The position numbers and the translations under genes are program-made. This document shows positions 23,496 to 35,500 of a stretch of 64,000 nucleotides of DNA, one piece after another. Under the pieces are notes generated by a model. It ran no database searches. It saw only the letters and a program-made list of their open reading frames with translations, and had not been told where the DNA came from. How positions within the stretch are numbered: the stretch's first letter is position 1; each line of letters opens with the position of its first letter. The DNA is taken from assembly GCA_021442155.1 (NCBI GenBank), contig CM038214.1, forward strand, positions 145,052,488 through 145,116,487, given 5' to 3'. This DNA comes from Cymbidium sinense (Eukaryota > Streptophyta > Magnoliopsida > Asparagales > Orchidaceae).

Positions 23496-23951
23496 GGGAG
23501 GGGGGTTTTTAGGGAGGGGAGTTAGGGGGGTTAGGGGTTAAGGTTATGTTAGGGTTAAGTTAGGGTTAGGTTAGTTAGGTTAGGGTTTAGGTTTAAGTTA
23601 GTTTTAGGCTTTAAAGAAGTTTAGGTTTAGGTTTAGAGTTTAGTTTAGGGTTTAGATTTTAGGTTTAGGGTTAGTTAGGTTTATAATTTTAATAGCTTTA
23701 GGGTCTATATTTTTTAAGGTTTTAAAGATTAGGTTAAGGTTAGTTAGCAGGTTTGGGTTTTAGGATTTGGGTTTAGGTTTGTTAGTTGGTTGGGGTTTAG
23801 GGTTTGTGGTTTAGGGTTTAAGGTATAGGGTTTTAGGTTTAGGGTTTAGGGTTTAGGGTTTTAGTGTTTAAGGTTTAGGGTTTAGGGTTTAGGATTTTTA
23901 GGGTTTAAGGTTTAGGAATTAGATTTTAGGTTTAGAGTTCAAGTTTTAGTT
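23496..23951. repeat. G-rich GTTAGG / TTTAGGG block at LINE-1 5' junction
   Basis: Starts with a G-run-rich stretch (GGGGGG, GGGAGGGG and GTTAGGG words at about 23,495-23,600) of mixed TTAGGG and TTTAGGG periodicity, then ordinary TTTAGGG variants to 23,950. No gene. The G runs on the plus strand could form quadruplexes. Confidence 0.75.
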
Positions 23952-24357
23952 TTTTGGGTTTTGGTTTTAATAGAATAAATTCAGATTCAACATTTCTTCT
24001 TTTGATTTCATCAACCAAGTAACACACCAAGTTTTCTAAGATGTGGTGACATAGATAAAAAATGAGCACACATAGAGAAAATTAAAAACCCTAGATAACT
24101 AAAATCATCACTACTATAAAGACATAGTTCCATAAGTAGTAGATTGGATCGATTGTTCTTTAGTTTCCTTGGTTCCCATCATAGCCACCCTGGCCTCTTG
24201 ATTAGGAATCCACCATAATATCCTGATCTCTCTCTCCATAACCATATGTAACTCTATCGCTTCCCACCTCCTCCATAACCACCACTGCCACACCACCTCC
24301 ATATCCACCACCAAATCTAAACCAGCTAGTTAAGGTGATGTTCTGCCCAAGCGCAGG
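23952..24357 (-). pseudogene. GRP retrocopy 8
   Basis: Well preserved at nucleotide level: A-rich tail at about 23,960, 3'UTR (AACACACCAAGTTTTCTAAGA on plus at about 24,020), glycine-rich region at 24,170-24,330, and RRM-end junction with telomere repeats at about 24,357. The frame is broken: the 66-residue minus open frame at 24,114-24,314 (Trp/Met-rich) is a shifted reading of the Gly-rich codons. Only the 3' third of a GRP is represented and the RRM core is absent. Confidence 0.75.
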
Positions 24358-25374
24358 GTTTAGGTTAGGTTTAGTTTATTAGGTTTTAGGCTTTAGGTTT
24401 ATTTTTAATTAATTTAGTTACTAGTTTAGTTTAGGGTTTGGGGTTTAAGGGGTTTATGGTTTAGGGTTTGGTTAGGGTTTAGTTTTGGGTTTAGGGTTTA
24501 AGATTTAGGGTTAGGTTTAGGGTTTAGGTTTAGGTTTAGGGTTTAGGTTGTAGGTTGGGGTTTAGGGTTTGGTTTAGGGTTTGGATTTGGGGGTTTATTT
24601 TTTTAAAAAAAAAATTAAGTAACCGATAGGTTTAGTTTATTTAGTATATTTAATCATTTTATTTATTTTAGTTTAATTATTTTATTTTATTTAGTTTAGT
24701 TTATTTATAGGTTTATTTATTTTAGTTTACATTTTTTATTTAAGTTTATTATTTATGTTTAGGTTTAGGTTTAGGTTTACTTTTTAGTTGAGTTTTATTT
24801 TAATTTTATTTTATAGGTTTAGGTTTATTTTTTTATTTTAGGTTTAAGTTTATTTTATTATTTTTAGGTTATTTTAAGTTTTTTTAGGTTTTTTTGTTTT
24901 AGGTTTAATTTAATTTTATTTTATTATATTTATTTTAGGTTTAGGTTTATGTTTTATTTATTTTAGTTTAGTTTTAGTTTAGGTTTAACTTTTATTTTAT
25001 TTTATTTTATTTTTATTTTATTTTTATTTAGGTTTTTTTATTTAGGTTTTGGTTTTGTATTTTTATTTTTTTTGGTTTATTTTTTTTATTTTATTTAGTT
25101 TTTTATTTTGTTTTGGTTAATTTTATTTTTATTTTATGTTTAGTTTTATTTTATTTAGGTTTTTATTATTTTATTTATTTTTTTTTTATTTAGTTTAGAT
25201 TTTATTTTATTTTATTTTATTTTTTTATGTTTAGGTTTATGTTTTAGTTTAGGTTTAGGTTTAGTTAGGTTTATGATTTAGGGTTTATTTTAGGGTTTAG
25301 GGTTTAGGGTGGTTTAGGGTTTAGGATTTAGGTTAGGTTTTAGGGTTTTAGGGTTTAGGGTTTGGGTTTAGGTT
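24358..25374. repeat. Telomere-like satellite before LINE-2
   Basis: TTTAGGG block at about 24,420-24,600, box (AAATTAAGTAACCGATAGG) at about 24,612, T-rich module to about 25,255, then TTTAGGG variants ending at the LINE-2 tail at 25,375. No gene is seen. Confidence 0.8.
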
Positions 25375-26490
25375 TTGGTAAAAAGAGGAATTTTATTACC
25401 AAAAGTGAAGGATACAATGTCCTTAAAGGGATAAATAAAGTCTACCAAAGAGCTACAAAGACCTAAAGAGAAAAATCCTCAACTAATACAAAAGAAAATA
25501 AAAAAAGGAAAACTAAAAAAAATAGCTACAACACAAAAAATCTGTGATTAGCATACCACTGAAGAGACCAAAAGCAAATGAAACCAGAGGAAAACTAAAG
25601 CAAAGATAAGCACAATTAAAATAAAATAAACGGACATAAAGAGAAATGAAAGAAAAGTTAATGAAAAGGCTCAGGATCAATCATAAACTTTAGGGGCAAA
25701 AATTTGTGAGTAGCCAAACTCAAAGGAGGGTTACAATCATAAAAAAAATGCTACCAACCAACAAAAGAGTAAACATCCTAGCCATCATAGCTAACAATCA
25801 CAAAGGCACCAGCACACACCAATAACCAAATCTAGAACCACCCAAAAGGAAGAACAACAATAGAGCCACACCAAATTGGGCACAACAGAAAAACTAAACA
25901 AAGAAAAATTCCAAGCTAGACACCATCCAACCACCCAAAGTAAAGAAAGAAACAAAGTCACTAACCAAGAGGAAATATCAAAGAAGCAAGGGGAAGAGAA
26001 GCAACCAAAAAGCTCACCAACTCCAACCAGACTAAAGAAACTAAAAAAGACCATAGTAAAACCAAAAAATAAGTAACAACACAACCACCAAAGCCACAAA
26101 GAAAGTAGTAACACCAAAACTAAACCAACCCAAGCTAAAATGAAATAAAAGGAAGAGAAGCACAACCAACATCACATCCAGAAGGCACCCAAAACCAAGA
26201 AGCTCAAGGAGACCAACCACAAAGCCCCAGAAGAACCAACCAACCAACCAAAAGCCAAAAAAATAAACCCACAAGAGATACCACAATAGAAGTAAGAGTA
26301 GCAATCAACAATAGCCTGATAACCAAAATAGTGAAAGCCAACATTCCAACCTATAAAATACAAGAATAAGAAAAAAATAGAAAGTGCCCAAGAAAGGACA
26401 GGAGCCAACAATAACTGAATAAATCAAAACCACTAAGCTCCCAAACAGAAGCCCAAAGAAAACCACCATCAGGAAAGCAAGAAATAAATA
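25375..26490 (-). other. LINE-2 3'UTR
   Basis: A/C-rich on the plus strand, giving overlapping hydrophobic minus-strand open frames (25,791-26,411) of Leu/Phe/Trp/Val with no recognisable domain. Position after the ORF2 stop and resemblance in composition and length to the LINE-1 3'UTR support a UTR. Confidence 0.6.
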
Positions 26491-27569
26491 CTAAGAAAAT
26501 CTAACATAAGGAAAATTAGATTTATCTACATTAGATAGCCCTCTTAATTTCTTAGAAATATTCACATTGGTAAATAAAGTAAAATTAGAGAGATTACAAC
26601 CCAAACTAGCTAAGAAATTCGCACAAGCATTACCTTCTCTTAAAATATGAGTAATTTTAAACGAAAAATTAGATATAATAGCTTTAATATTTCTAATTTA
26701 ATAAAAAAGCTTAGCATTACCCTTATTGTTAGAATTGATCATAACAACAACCATCTCAGCATCAGATTCCAACCAAATAGTATGAAAATTTCTATACAAA
26801 CAAAGCTTAAGAGCATGATAAATAACCAACAATTTAGCAAAAATAACAGAATTAGTAGAGAGAGGAGTGGAAAAAACCAAGATAATGTTCCCAAGATTAT
26901 TTCTAAAAATACCACCACAACCTAACTTGTTCTATGCAACAAATCCATCAGTATTAATTTTAATACAACAATAAAGAGGTTTAATCCAATGAAGAATTTT
27001 ATAATCTGGAGAAAAGTCACAATAAGAAAAATTGATACCCAATTTAGAGGCAAGAAACTTGGAACCTCTAAAATTAGTACCACTAAGAAGCGTAGCCTTA
27101 TGTAAAGAAAAATCATATCTTTAGTCCTAGCAATATTCCTCTTATAATTCTAAGGCACATTATGATGTTAGCATCATTCTTATCAAGCCAAATAAACCAA
27201 ATCAAAGTAATAGCCACCATAATTTTGATATGCCCTTTAACAGTATTAAGAAAATAAGAGTCAAGAAGTTGCATTAAAGTTAAATTACCAATAAAATAAC
27301 TTAATTTAAACAAATCTTCATACCAACTCCAAACTTTAGATGTAATGGCCCCATTAACAAAAACATGACTAACATTCTCAATATGATAGCAACACGTGCA
27401 TTTAAAGGGTGGATAAAAACCTTTGTTTAAGAGTAAAGAATCAATAGCAATACAATCCCTTAAAATTCTCCACACAAGAATAAAATCAAAAGTAGGAATA
27501 ATATAATTCCCAATATTAAGGAAAATAGGAGAAGGGGATTTTTTTAACTCTAATATAATACCAAGTATC
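26491..27569 (-). pseudogene. LINE-2 ORF2, C-terminal part (zf-RVT and RNase H)
   Basis: On the minus strand, codons from 27,569 downward read KKSPSPIFLNIGNYIIPTF, then VWRILRDCIAID, then the zinc-binding CTCCYHIENVSHVF near 27,385 and FIWLDKNDAN near 27,185. RNase H follows with INTDGFVAQNKLGCGGIFRN at about 26,950, the conserved LESDAEMVVVMIN near 26,750 and HILREGNACANFLASLGCN near 26,620. The stop is at 26,491 after SNFPYVRFS. The C-terminus is better preserved than in LINE-1. A frameshift near 27,110 and an in-frame stop near 26,700 break the reading. Confidence 0.85.
27565..27569. repeat. Target-site duplication of LTR element (left copy)
   Basis: GTATC immediately left of the LTR. Joining the LINE-2 reading across the insertion (minus strand AAAGATAC-TTGG, giving LKILGIIL) needs exactly one copy, which supports a 5-bp duplication with GTTATC at 40,342-40,347 as the other, slightly altered copy. 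Confidence 0.75.
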
Positions 27570-28953
27570 TATTGGTGTTTTCTCTGGAATAGAGAAAAGA
27601 AATAACACCACATAGAGTTTAGAAATATTTTATTTAGATGACCAAATATAGCATTAAGGAATAAACATATTATCTCAAAAGATAAAAATGCTCTCCTATA
27701 ATGGATTCAATCATTTCAATAAAATACTCTTAAGGTTAATGGGCCTGTCGTGTACTAGAGTATTTTCCCCTAAACTACATGGGAATGTAGAACAGGGTTT
27801 AGTTTATCTAGGGATCATGGTTTCCTATAAAGGCAAGCATCTATAGTTAATTACATCTTAGGAAGGGTCTCTTCCTAATAATACTCTCAATTAAAGAAAT
27901 AAATGGTTATTCATAAAGACTACTAAGGTAGCTTTCGAAGGATTGATTTTTGGAAATTCAATTGGGAGAGGTCCAAATTGGAGAGAGTCATTTTCAAGAG
28001 TCAAATGGGAATGAGTGGAAATGCCTATTGATGTTGGGATAGGACATTTCAACTATCTATGATTGGGCTTCAAATTTGGGATTTAATTTTAGATTTTAGT
28101 TATCATTTTCTTAGAAATCTAGGGCTTAGATTCTAAAGACACAAGATTGTAGAAATGCCTAGGGTTGAAGACTTATTCTAAAAGGATGCTTTAGAACCTA
28201 GTCTACGTGAGCTTCTAACACATGTCGATGCTCGACCTAGTTTCTATCCTTAGAAATCATTGGCCATTCCTCACCTCGAGGGAACTAGCCTATTCTCGAC
28301 TCTTGACTTACAACCGCCTAGAGATACCGCCTAACACCACCTAAGCATATTTTAAATTTATGAAGTCACATGAATGCAAGATGGCTTGTTGCATTTTAGG
28401 AAAGAAATCTATGAAACTAGACTCACTCTAATCCCTAAGATCATGGCATGAGGATGCATCTAACTAATGCATATTTTCCGTGTTTTATGAATTTTGACTC
28501 AAGATTCATGTAGTCAAAAGAATGCAATTTATGCCTAATGCATGCAATTAGAAAAGGTTATGGGCCAAATCGAATAAGAAGGTGTTCTTCCATCATAGGC
28601 TCAAAGGTCAAGCCCAAGTTCTCTAGCAAAGATGGAAGCCCTTCCTTAATCAAGAGTGAAATAATATAATTTATGCATTATGTTAAAACATCCACTAAGG
28701 GGTTGCTACATATTTTATCTTGCTTTAATGCCTTTTTTATATGAAGATTATGAATTGCATTTATTTTTATATTTGATTGATTTTGTTGGGTAAAAAAATT
28801 TAGTTTATCCTATGAGCCTACGTCCAAGAATACATCACAGCACAAACATAGCACAAAAAGAAACCTAGAAAAAGCATGTTGTTTCTATTGCACACCCAAA
28901 ATAAATCAAGCCAAATTAAATTATATAAGAAAATACAATGGGTACCAGACACC

Positions 28954-29214
28954 CTAAGAAAGAAACATACAAGTTCTCCTTATACAACCCTCTAGAATTA
29001 CAAGTTTAGATCTATGGGTCTTCTTTCCAAGAAGGTCTTCTTCTTTAAGGACATCCATCAGGCCCCACAAGGGACCATTACACCATCTCCTCATTGGGTC
29101 AACTTCTACAAATCCTAGACCCCATAATCCTAACCTAATTCTATGCTCAAATTTACATTTAAAATTTAAAAGAAATCCTACACCCAAAATAGTTAGGAAA
29201 TATACACAACACAC
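28954..29214 (-). other. LTR-internal open frame, conserved between both LTRs
   Basis: 86 codons on the element's sense strand. The segment LGVGFLLNFKCKFEHRIRLG recurs at 38,844-39,029 with only minor changes (KIRLG), while the flanks are frameshifted there. I recognise no domain. It may only reflect LTR sequence identity, not selection for protein. No gene name is justified. Confidence 0.25.
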
Positions 29215-30443
29215 AAAGTGCTTTATATTTCACAAACATATAGCTTAGCATAGCATTAGCTTGCCCACTGTCTTATGGACTATGTTAAAGGATTTTCAAC
29301 CTGCAAAGCAAATAAAATTTTATGATTTATTTATTACAACAATCCCTTTAACATAATCCCCTGCAAAAAATAGTGTTAAATGTAGAAAGAACACCTAACA
29401 TATCTAACGAAGAAAACAAGCCTAGGCATCTAATGAAGATCACATTTTGTTTAAAAATGACCACAACTGAATTCCTTAAGGAAAAACTCAAGCTCGTTAA
29501 TGGAATACCTCAATTCATTGGACTATTGGCTTTAGAATTGATCCTAGAGCTTCAGAACCTCGAATCAAACTTGCTTGCCAAAGGAATTGGGTTAATTCCA
29601 CACCGATTGTTCCCTAAACCAACCCTTGGCTTGAAAATTTTAGCTTTGGTGGTTTGCAATGGTTAAGGACACTTGGGAGGGGGAAGAGCTTTCATTTGAC
29701 TTCAGTTTGGATGTATGAAGGTGAAGGGATTTCAATTCTCCTGGGGAGAGTGTATCTGTGTATGTGTGAGAGCTTTAAAGCACTTTTTTGGCTAATCCTT
29801 TAGGGGGCATGAAGAGAGCTTCTAGGATGCCCGCCCTTACAAGTATCTAGGAGGAAGATGGGGAAAGGAAAATGGATTTTACCTTCCCTCGTGAATTTTT
29901 TTAATTCATTTTGGGATTTCATTTAGTTTAAGTGGCTTAGTTAAGGAGATTAATTAGCACTTAATTCCCTCATAAAGGCTTAAGAGGATTAGTCTCCATC
30001 CCATATGCATTGGTTGAAAGTGATTTGAATTTTCCTTGGGTTTGATTTTAATGTAGCCTATTTAGGTTATTTTGATTTAAGGAATTTAACTTCTAATCTA
30101 GGCCTCAATGGACTCAATTTTCTTTTATTATGATCAAACATGTTTATTTGATCATTTGAAATATTTTTTATGATTTAATTTGGTCAAATTTTAGTGGGTT
30201 GACTTTTGACCAAGTGGGCTCATTAAGTCAATCCTAGGTTGACTAGAGTTGACTTTAGGTTTGAACTTCCATTTTTTTCAATTTACTTGATTTAATTTAT
30301 GTTGGATATTTGACTTGGTTTTTCATCAAACTAAGTAGATTGAATTTAGCTCAAAATGCATTTCCCAAGTTACTAAGCATAATGACTTGGATATTGAATT
30401 AGAAAATTTCTATTTGAACTTATGATCTTCTCTTTGCTAAAAT

Positions 30444-30465
30444 GACCTCATTCGAAAATGAGGTC
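30444..30465. other. Hairpin at LTR terminus
   Basis: GACCTCATT-CGAA-AATGAGGTC: a perfect 9-bp stem with a 4-nt loop, ending 4 nt from the LTR edge. In the other LTR the corresponding text (about 40,321-40,341) has lost the pairing. Confidence 0.7.
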
Positions 30466-30469
30466 AACA

Positions 30470-30492
30470 ATTGGACCCCCAATATGTGTAGT
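30470..30492 (-). promoter_or_regulatory. Putative polypurine tract next to 3' LTR
   Basis: Read on the minus strand as ATATTGGGGGTCCAAT directly before TGTTGACC. A G-rich tract at this place is where plus-strand DNA synthesis of LTR elements is primed. The purine run is short, so the call is tentative. Confidence 0.45.
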
Positions 30493-30662
30493 GGATCAGC
30501 CAGAATACACTGCACATATTGGTGTTGACCAGATTGATCAACATACAACCATAAACTTGGGGTTCCAATTCATGATTTTGATTTTTGATTTGAATTTCTA
30601 TTTAGGTTTTGATTATGAAAGATAGGTATATGTACACTATCTTTTTGGAGGTGTGATTCATT

Positions 30663-30692
30663 CCTAGAAACTTAACTTCATTAAGTTCTAGG
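30663..30692. other. Inverted repeat (hairpin) inside LTR element
   Basis: CCTAGAAACTTAA-CTTCA-TTAAGTTCTAGG forms a 12-bp stem with one bulged A and a 5-nt loop, about 190 bp from the 3' LTR. Confidence 0.65.
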
Positions 30693-30719
30693 ATGAATAG
30701 AATGGAATCAAAGAATGAT

Positions 30720-32500
30720 CAATCAATGCAATCACTATGCTCAAAGGACTTACTCTTAAAATAGAATAGTAGTGATCCATGTGATAATAAGATGGGGCCA
30801 TTAAGATCACTATGCTCAAAGGGACTTACTCATAAAATAGAATAGTAGTGATCCATGTGATTAGCTAATAAGATGGAAGGGCATGGTCCATCCTAGTTAG
30901 CTAAAGAGAGGAGAGGGTCTTTAAAGACATGATCCAATCCTCAAAAGCTATCTAAGAAGAAGAGGCTTGAAATGCTTGATCCTAATCCATAGACTTGACT
31001 ACTAAATAGGGTCACATGGACTTAATCCTATTTGAGTAGTCCAAAGAAATGGGGCCTTCAATGGCTTGGTTCCATTCCATAGAAATTTAATAAGCCAACT
31101 GGGAACTTACCCTATTTGGTTAGAAAGAATGCCACTAGGGAACTTACTTTTTTTATTAGAAAGAAAGCTGACGGGGACTTACATCTTTTTTAGCTAATAA
31201 GATGGGGTCATAAGGGCATGATCTATCATAATTAGAAAAGAGAAAAGGGGTCCTTAAAGACATGATCCAATCCTCAAAATAGATGCCAACGGGACTTACT
31301 CTAATGTGATTAGCTAATGGGTCATAAGGGCATAATCCATCTTAATTGAAAAGAGAAAGGGGTCCTTAAAGACATGATCCAATCCTCAAAATAAGATGCC
31401 AACCGGGACTTACACTTATGTAGGATGCGAGTGGGGACTTACTCTTACTTGATTAGAAGAATGCCAACTATGGAACTTACTTTCTAATTAGAAAGAATGC
31501 AATGGGACTTATTTTTCTGATTACCTAATAAGATGTCAAGGTCATGATCCATCCTAATTAAAAAGAGGAGAGGGTCCTTAAAGACATGATCCAATCCTCA
31601 AAATAGGATGCCAACTGAGGGACTTACTCCTAGATGTTTAGAAAAAATGCTAACTAATGGACATCTTTTTGGCTATTAAAAAGGGTTCATAAAGACTTGA
31701 AACAATCTAAATAGCTGTGAACATGAAAGGTCACAATGACTTGATCCAATCATGTACAATAGTAGGATGTCTGGGGCTTACTCTAGATGTTTAGAAAGAA
31801 TCGACTAAGGGACTTACATCATTTTTGGCTATTAGAAAAGGGTCATAAAGACTTGACCTAATCTAAATGGCATGTAACATGAAAGGGTCACAATGACTTG
31901 ATCCAATAATGTACACAATAGGATATCTAGGGACTTACTCCGAAAGTGTTTAGAAAAATTTTTGACTCGAGGACTTATATCTTTTTGGCTATTAGAAAGG
32001 TGTCCTAAAGACTTGATACAATCTAAATAGCTAGTGTAACATGAAAGTGGTCACAATGACTTAATCCAATCATGTAAACAAAAGTAGGATGTCGATTGGG
32101 GGACTTACTCCTAGATGTTTAGAAAGAATGCTGACTAAGGGACTTACATTATTTTGGCTATTAGAAAGGGGTCAGAAAGATTTAATCCAATCTAAATAAC
32201 ATGTGTAACATTAAAGGAGTCACAATGACTGATCCAATCATGTACACAGGAATGGTGCCACAGGGCTTGCTAAACTTATGGAAAGTAGGAATGGTGCCAA
32301 GGGCTTTGCTCCAAACCTACAAAGATAGTTTTCATGGGAATGGTGCACAAGACTTACTCCAAACCCAGAATGAGAAAGGTGCCACAAAGGGCTTGCTCCC
32401 ATCTCACGTCATGTATAGGAAAGGTGCCAAAATGGCTTGCTCCCACCTTATAGGTGATATGAATGATGAAAAAGGGTCAAAGTGACTTACTCCTAATCCC
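30720..32500. repeat. Minisatellite region inside LTR element
   Basis: Several families of diverged tandem repeats in series: a ~70-bp unit twice at 30,735-30,870 (CACTATGCTCAAAGG...GTAGTGATCCATGTGAT); a ~150-bp unit at about 30,875-31,640 built on GACATGATCCAATCCTCAAA and GGGACTTAC words, about four copies; a ~160-bp unit at about 31,640-32,230 built on TTTTTGGCTATTAGAAAGG and CACAATGACTTGATCCAATC, about four copies; and a 40-50 bp unit at 32,245-32,470 built on GGAATGGTGCCA / AAAGGTGCCA, about five copies. The families share GGGACTTACTC words. The 94-residue plus open frame at 32,201-32,485 is made of these repeats and is antisense to the element. Confidence 0.85.
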
Positions 32501-35500
32501 CAAAAGTTTTGACTAATTAGCAAGAGTTTCATGAACTTAATCTTTACTTGATCAGTATAACTTGTTGAAAGGGTGATGGAAGGTTTGCTTTCATTTCTTG
32601 ATTTAACTAATACTCCTTAAACATGAAGAAGTTTAATGAAGAAGGTTTCAAAGAGTTGGAATTTATTTTTTTGAAGGAGGATTTGGGTATATTTTGGACC
32701 CAATGCTTTAGTATGCCATGAGCATAGAAGTTCATCATTTTTCTTTCTTTCTTCTTTTCATCTCAAAGTTACAATGAACCATGCTAGATGTCCATGTCAC
32801 TAAAGGCAAGACATCATAGGGTACTAACATGAGAATTCTATCTTTTTGAGCTTGCATGTGACTGTGTAGTTCTTTAAGTAGTAAGAACCAAAGTCAGTCT
32901 ATGCTTCTCAAATGTAATTTCTATTTATTTTTGTTTGGACATGTATGCAATTTTTGTTTTGTTGACATGAATCAACAACTTATAGGGCATTCTCTTGGGG
33001 TGAATAGAGATCAAAAGATTCCTTTAAATCTTTCCAAAGTGAATGAGAATCAAGATAATCTTTTGGATTCTCATGAAGACAAAAATTTTATCCCTAATCA
33101 ATAATGGAATTGAAAGGATTAACTTATTAGAAAATTAAGATTCTCTAATAAGTTTGAAATTGAATTTCTTCAATTAATTTATTATTCTTTTAAAGGATAT
33201 ATGAAATGAAATTTCATGTTGTCTTTGATTCATTTCTTTTTTTGCATTTTTGATCCTTTTTATATTTTACTACAAGGTCTTTGAAATTACTTCAAAAGTA
33301 AATTTCAAGACTCTATATGTAAGTAAGATTGTTCTTCAAATCATATTGATGTTTCTTTTATTTTCTTTTTCTTCTTTAGCAAGATTTTGAATATAACCCT
33401 CAACCTACTTGAAAGTGGGATTATAAGAAATCTTAATCAAGACCCTTTTTGCTAAATTGCCCAAAATATTTTGAGATTGAATGATATGACTCTAGAATAG
33501 AACATTCTTATAAGGATTTTGAATGTCATATCATATGCTTTCAATTCTTCTTTTCTAGAATTATTTTAATTTGACAATTTTTTGATAAGTTATCCTTAAG
33601 AAGGATAATCTTATGCATGAAAGCCTTTTTGATTTTAAAATGAAATATGGGTAATATGAACCCATTTTCAAGGTAAAGATTCTACCTAGTCCCGGGATGT
33701 GGGTCAATAATGATGTTAGCTAACCAAGATGAATGTTTTCTTCTCATGTACATCCATCATTTTCTAGCTTTTAATTTAGCAAAAATTTTACTTTTCTTTT
33801 TGAATTTGACCACAATCATCAAGGGACTTAGTTTATGGAAATGGCATCAAGCTTAAGTTTATAGACCACTACATCTAGAGATCATTTCAATTTATTTCTA
33901 GATAAAGTAGTCTTTAAACCCAAAGATAGGTTGATCAAGTCATCAACAGCTAACTCATTAAAGTTAGATCATTGATATCAACTTGTCAATTATGGAATGG
34001 GATTTTCTTCAAATTCTAAGAGTGCATCCGAACTTGAAGACTATATAAATCTCCAGACACATCTAAACAAAATTTATGCATTCTACTAGAGTGCCTTTTG
34101 AAAATAAAGTTAGCATCGAAACTACTTAAGCTTTTTATCCTGCAATGGCTCTATGATTCCATAACTTTTCTTGTTTATGGTTATAGGCCACTTGCAATGG
34201 AATCAGAGTATACTCAATGAGATCTTTGCCATACAAAGGATATGGACCCTTGGAAAAGAAGATCCACTATCTTTTCTTTTAACCTGCCAAGCGAGCTCAC
34301 CCAATCATGGAAAAGGCTAAAATGATAAAGTATGAGATATCTTATTTTTGTTCAGCTAGGGACAATTTTGACTTCTAACCTACCACTTTATTTTGATGTG
34401 GAGAAGTTTGAAGTTAAAATGTCCATTTACATTGGGTATTTTCACTTCATTTGTAATGGAATCAGAGTATACTCAATGGGACCTTTGACATTCAAAAAAT
34501 ATGGACTTTTGAAAAAGAAGATCCACTATCTTTTAACCCACTAAGTGAGCTCACCCAATCATGGCAAAGGCTAAAATCACAAAGCATGAGATATCTGATT
34601 AATTTTGTTTAGCTAGGGACAATTTTTAACTTCTAACACTACCATTTTATTTTGATGTGGAGAATTTTAAAGTAAAAAATGTCAACATGTATAAAAATTT
34701 TAGACTTCATTCTTTTGCTCTTGGATATAGTCCTTCCATCCCTTTACTTTTCTTTCTTTCTTTCTTTTGGTAATATTCTGATTTCATTTCTTTATGAAAG
34801 GTTACATTTGCATTTTTCTAGTTACAAGATTCACTAAGAAGATAGATGTATTTAACTCATTTCCATAACATTTCACTCTTTATGAAATGACTCCACTAAA
34901 TGATTTGCTAGGAAATTTGATGTATTTGACTTTTGTCTAAATACAACATTATATTGATTGACTTTTGATATGATTCAAGTCTTTGCTTAATTGATCATAT
35001 AATATGATCCAACATTTCTATTTCTTTTTCATCTTTTCATGGAACAATAAATCTAGTAAAGCCAATTAAGATTGGTAAAAAAATGACTTTCTAAAGATGT
35101 TACACTTCTAAATTCAAAATTATTTTGTGGAGTTAGTCATTTAAGATTGGCATAATGACTTCCTTGAAAACTTTACATACAATCAAAATTTTCTAATGGA
35201 ATCAAATATGTAGTGAGGTCATTTAGGAGTGGAAGAATGATATTCCTAAAGACTCAACACTTTAGGATGAATATGAACATCCTTCAATAATCAATATGTT
35301 TCTTCTTTTTCTTTCCATTTGATTCCCTTCTTTTTTTTATTTGGGATAGGACCATCGAGCATTTAAAGATGTTTCATGAATTCCTAAGTTGCTTTTTTTC
35401 ATGTTTGAATTTTTTATCTTCAATGAACAATGTGATTGAGACTAAGTTCTTTTTCTAGGTTGTGTTTCAAGATTGAATTTTCATGAAGCTGAAAATTACT

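Larger units (their letters stand above)
25375..27569 (-). mobile_element. LINE-2, 3' half
   Basis: Minus-strand 3' part of a second L1-type LINE: 3'UTR at 25,375-26,490 with an AATAAAA signal about 20-30 nt from the tail (plus TTTTATTACC near 25,392), RNase H, and most of the zf-RVT. It is interrupted at 27,569 by the LTR retrotransposon; the 5' half resumes at 40,342. Related to, but clearly diverged from, LINE-1 (for example CTCCYHIENVSHVFVNG-type versus CYCCFHIENINHVFFNG). Confidence 0.85.
27570..30469 (-). repeat. 3' LTR (sense on minus strand)
   Basis: 2.9-kb copy of the repeat at 37,411-40,341; the aligned ends read TGTTGACC at the sense start (30,469) and CCAATA/CCAACA at the sense end (27,570), the expected TG...CA. 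Contains an 86-residue minus open frame (28,954-29,214, with LGVGFLLNFKCKFEHRIRLG) that is partly kept in the other LTR. A perfect 9-bp hairpin lies at its sense start (30,444-30,465). Confidence 0.85.

Noticed and set aside
25791..26411. Hydrophobic open frames in the LINE-2 3'UTR
   Set aside because: Same compositional artefact as in LINE-1; multiple frames open over the same bases.
32201..32485. 94-residue plus-strand frame in the LTR element
   Set aside because: Made of 40-50 bp minisatellite units and antisense to the element.
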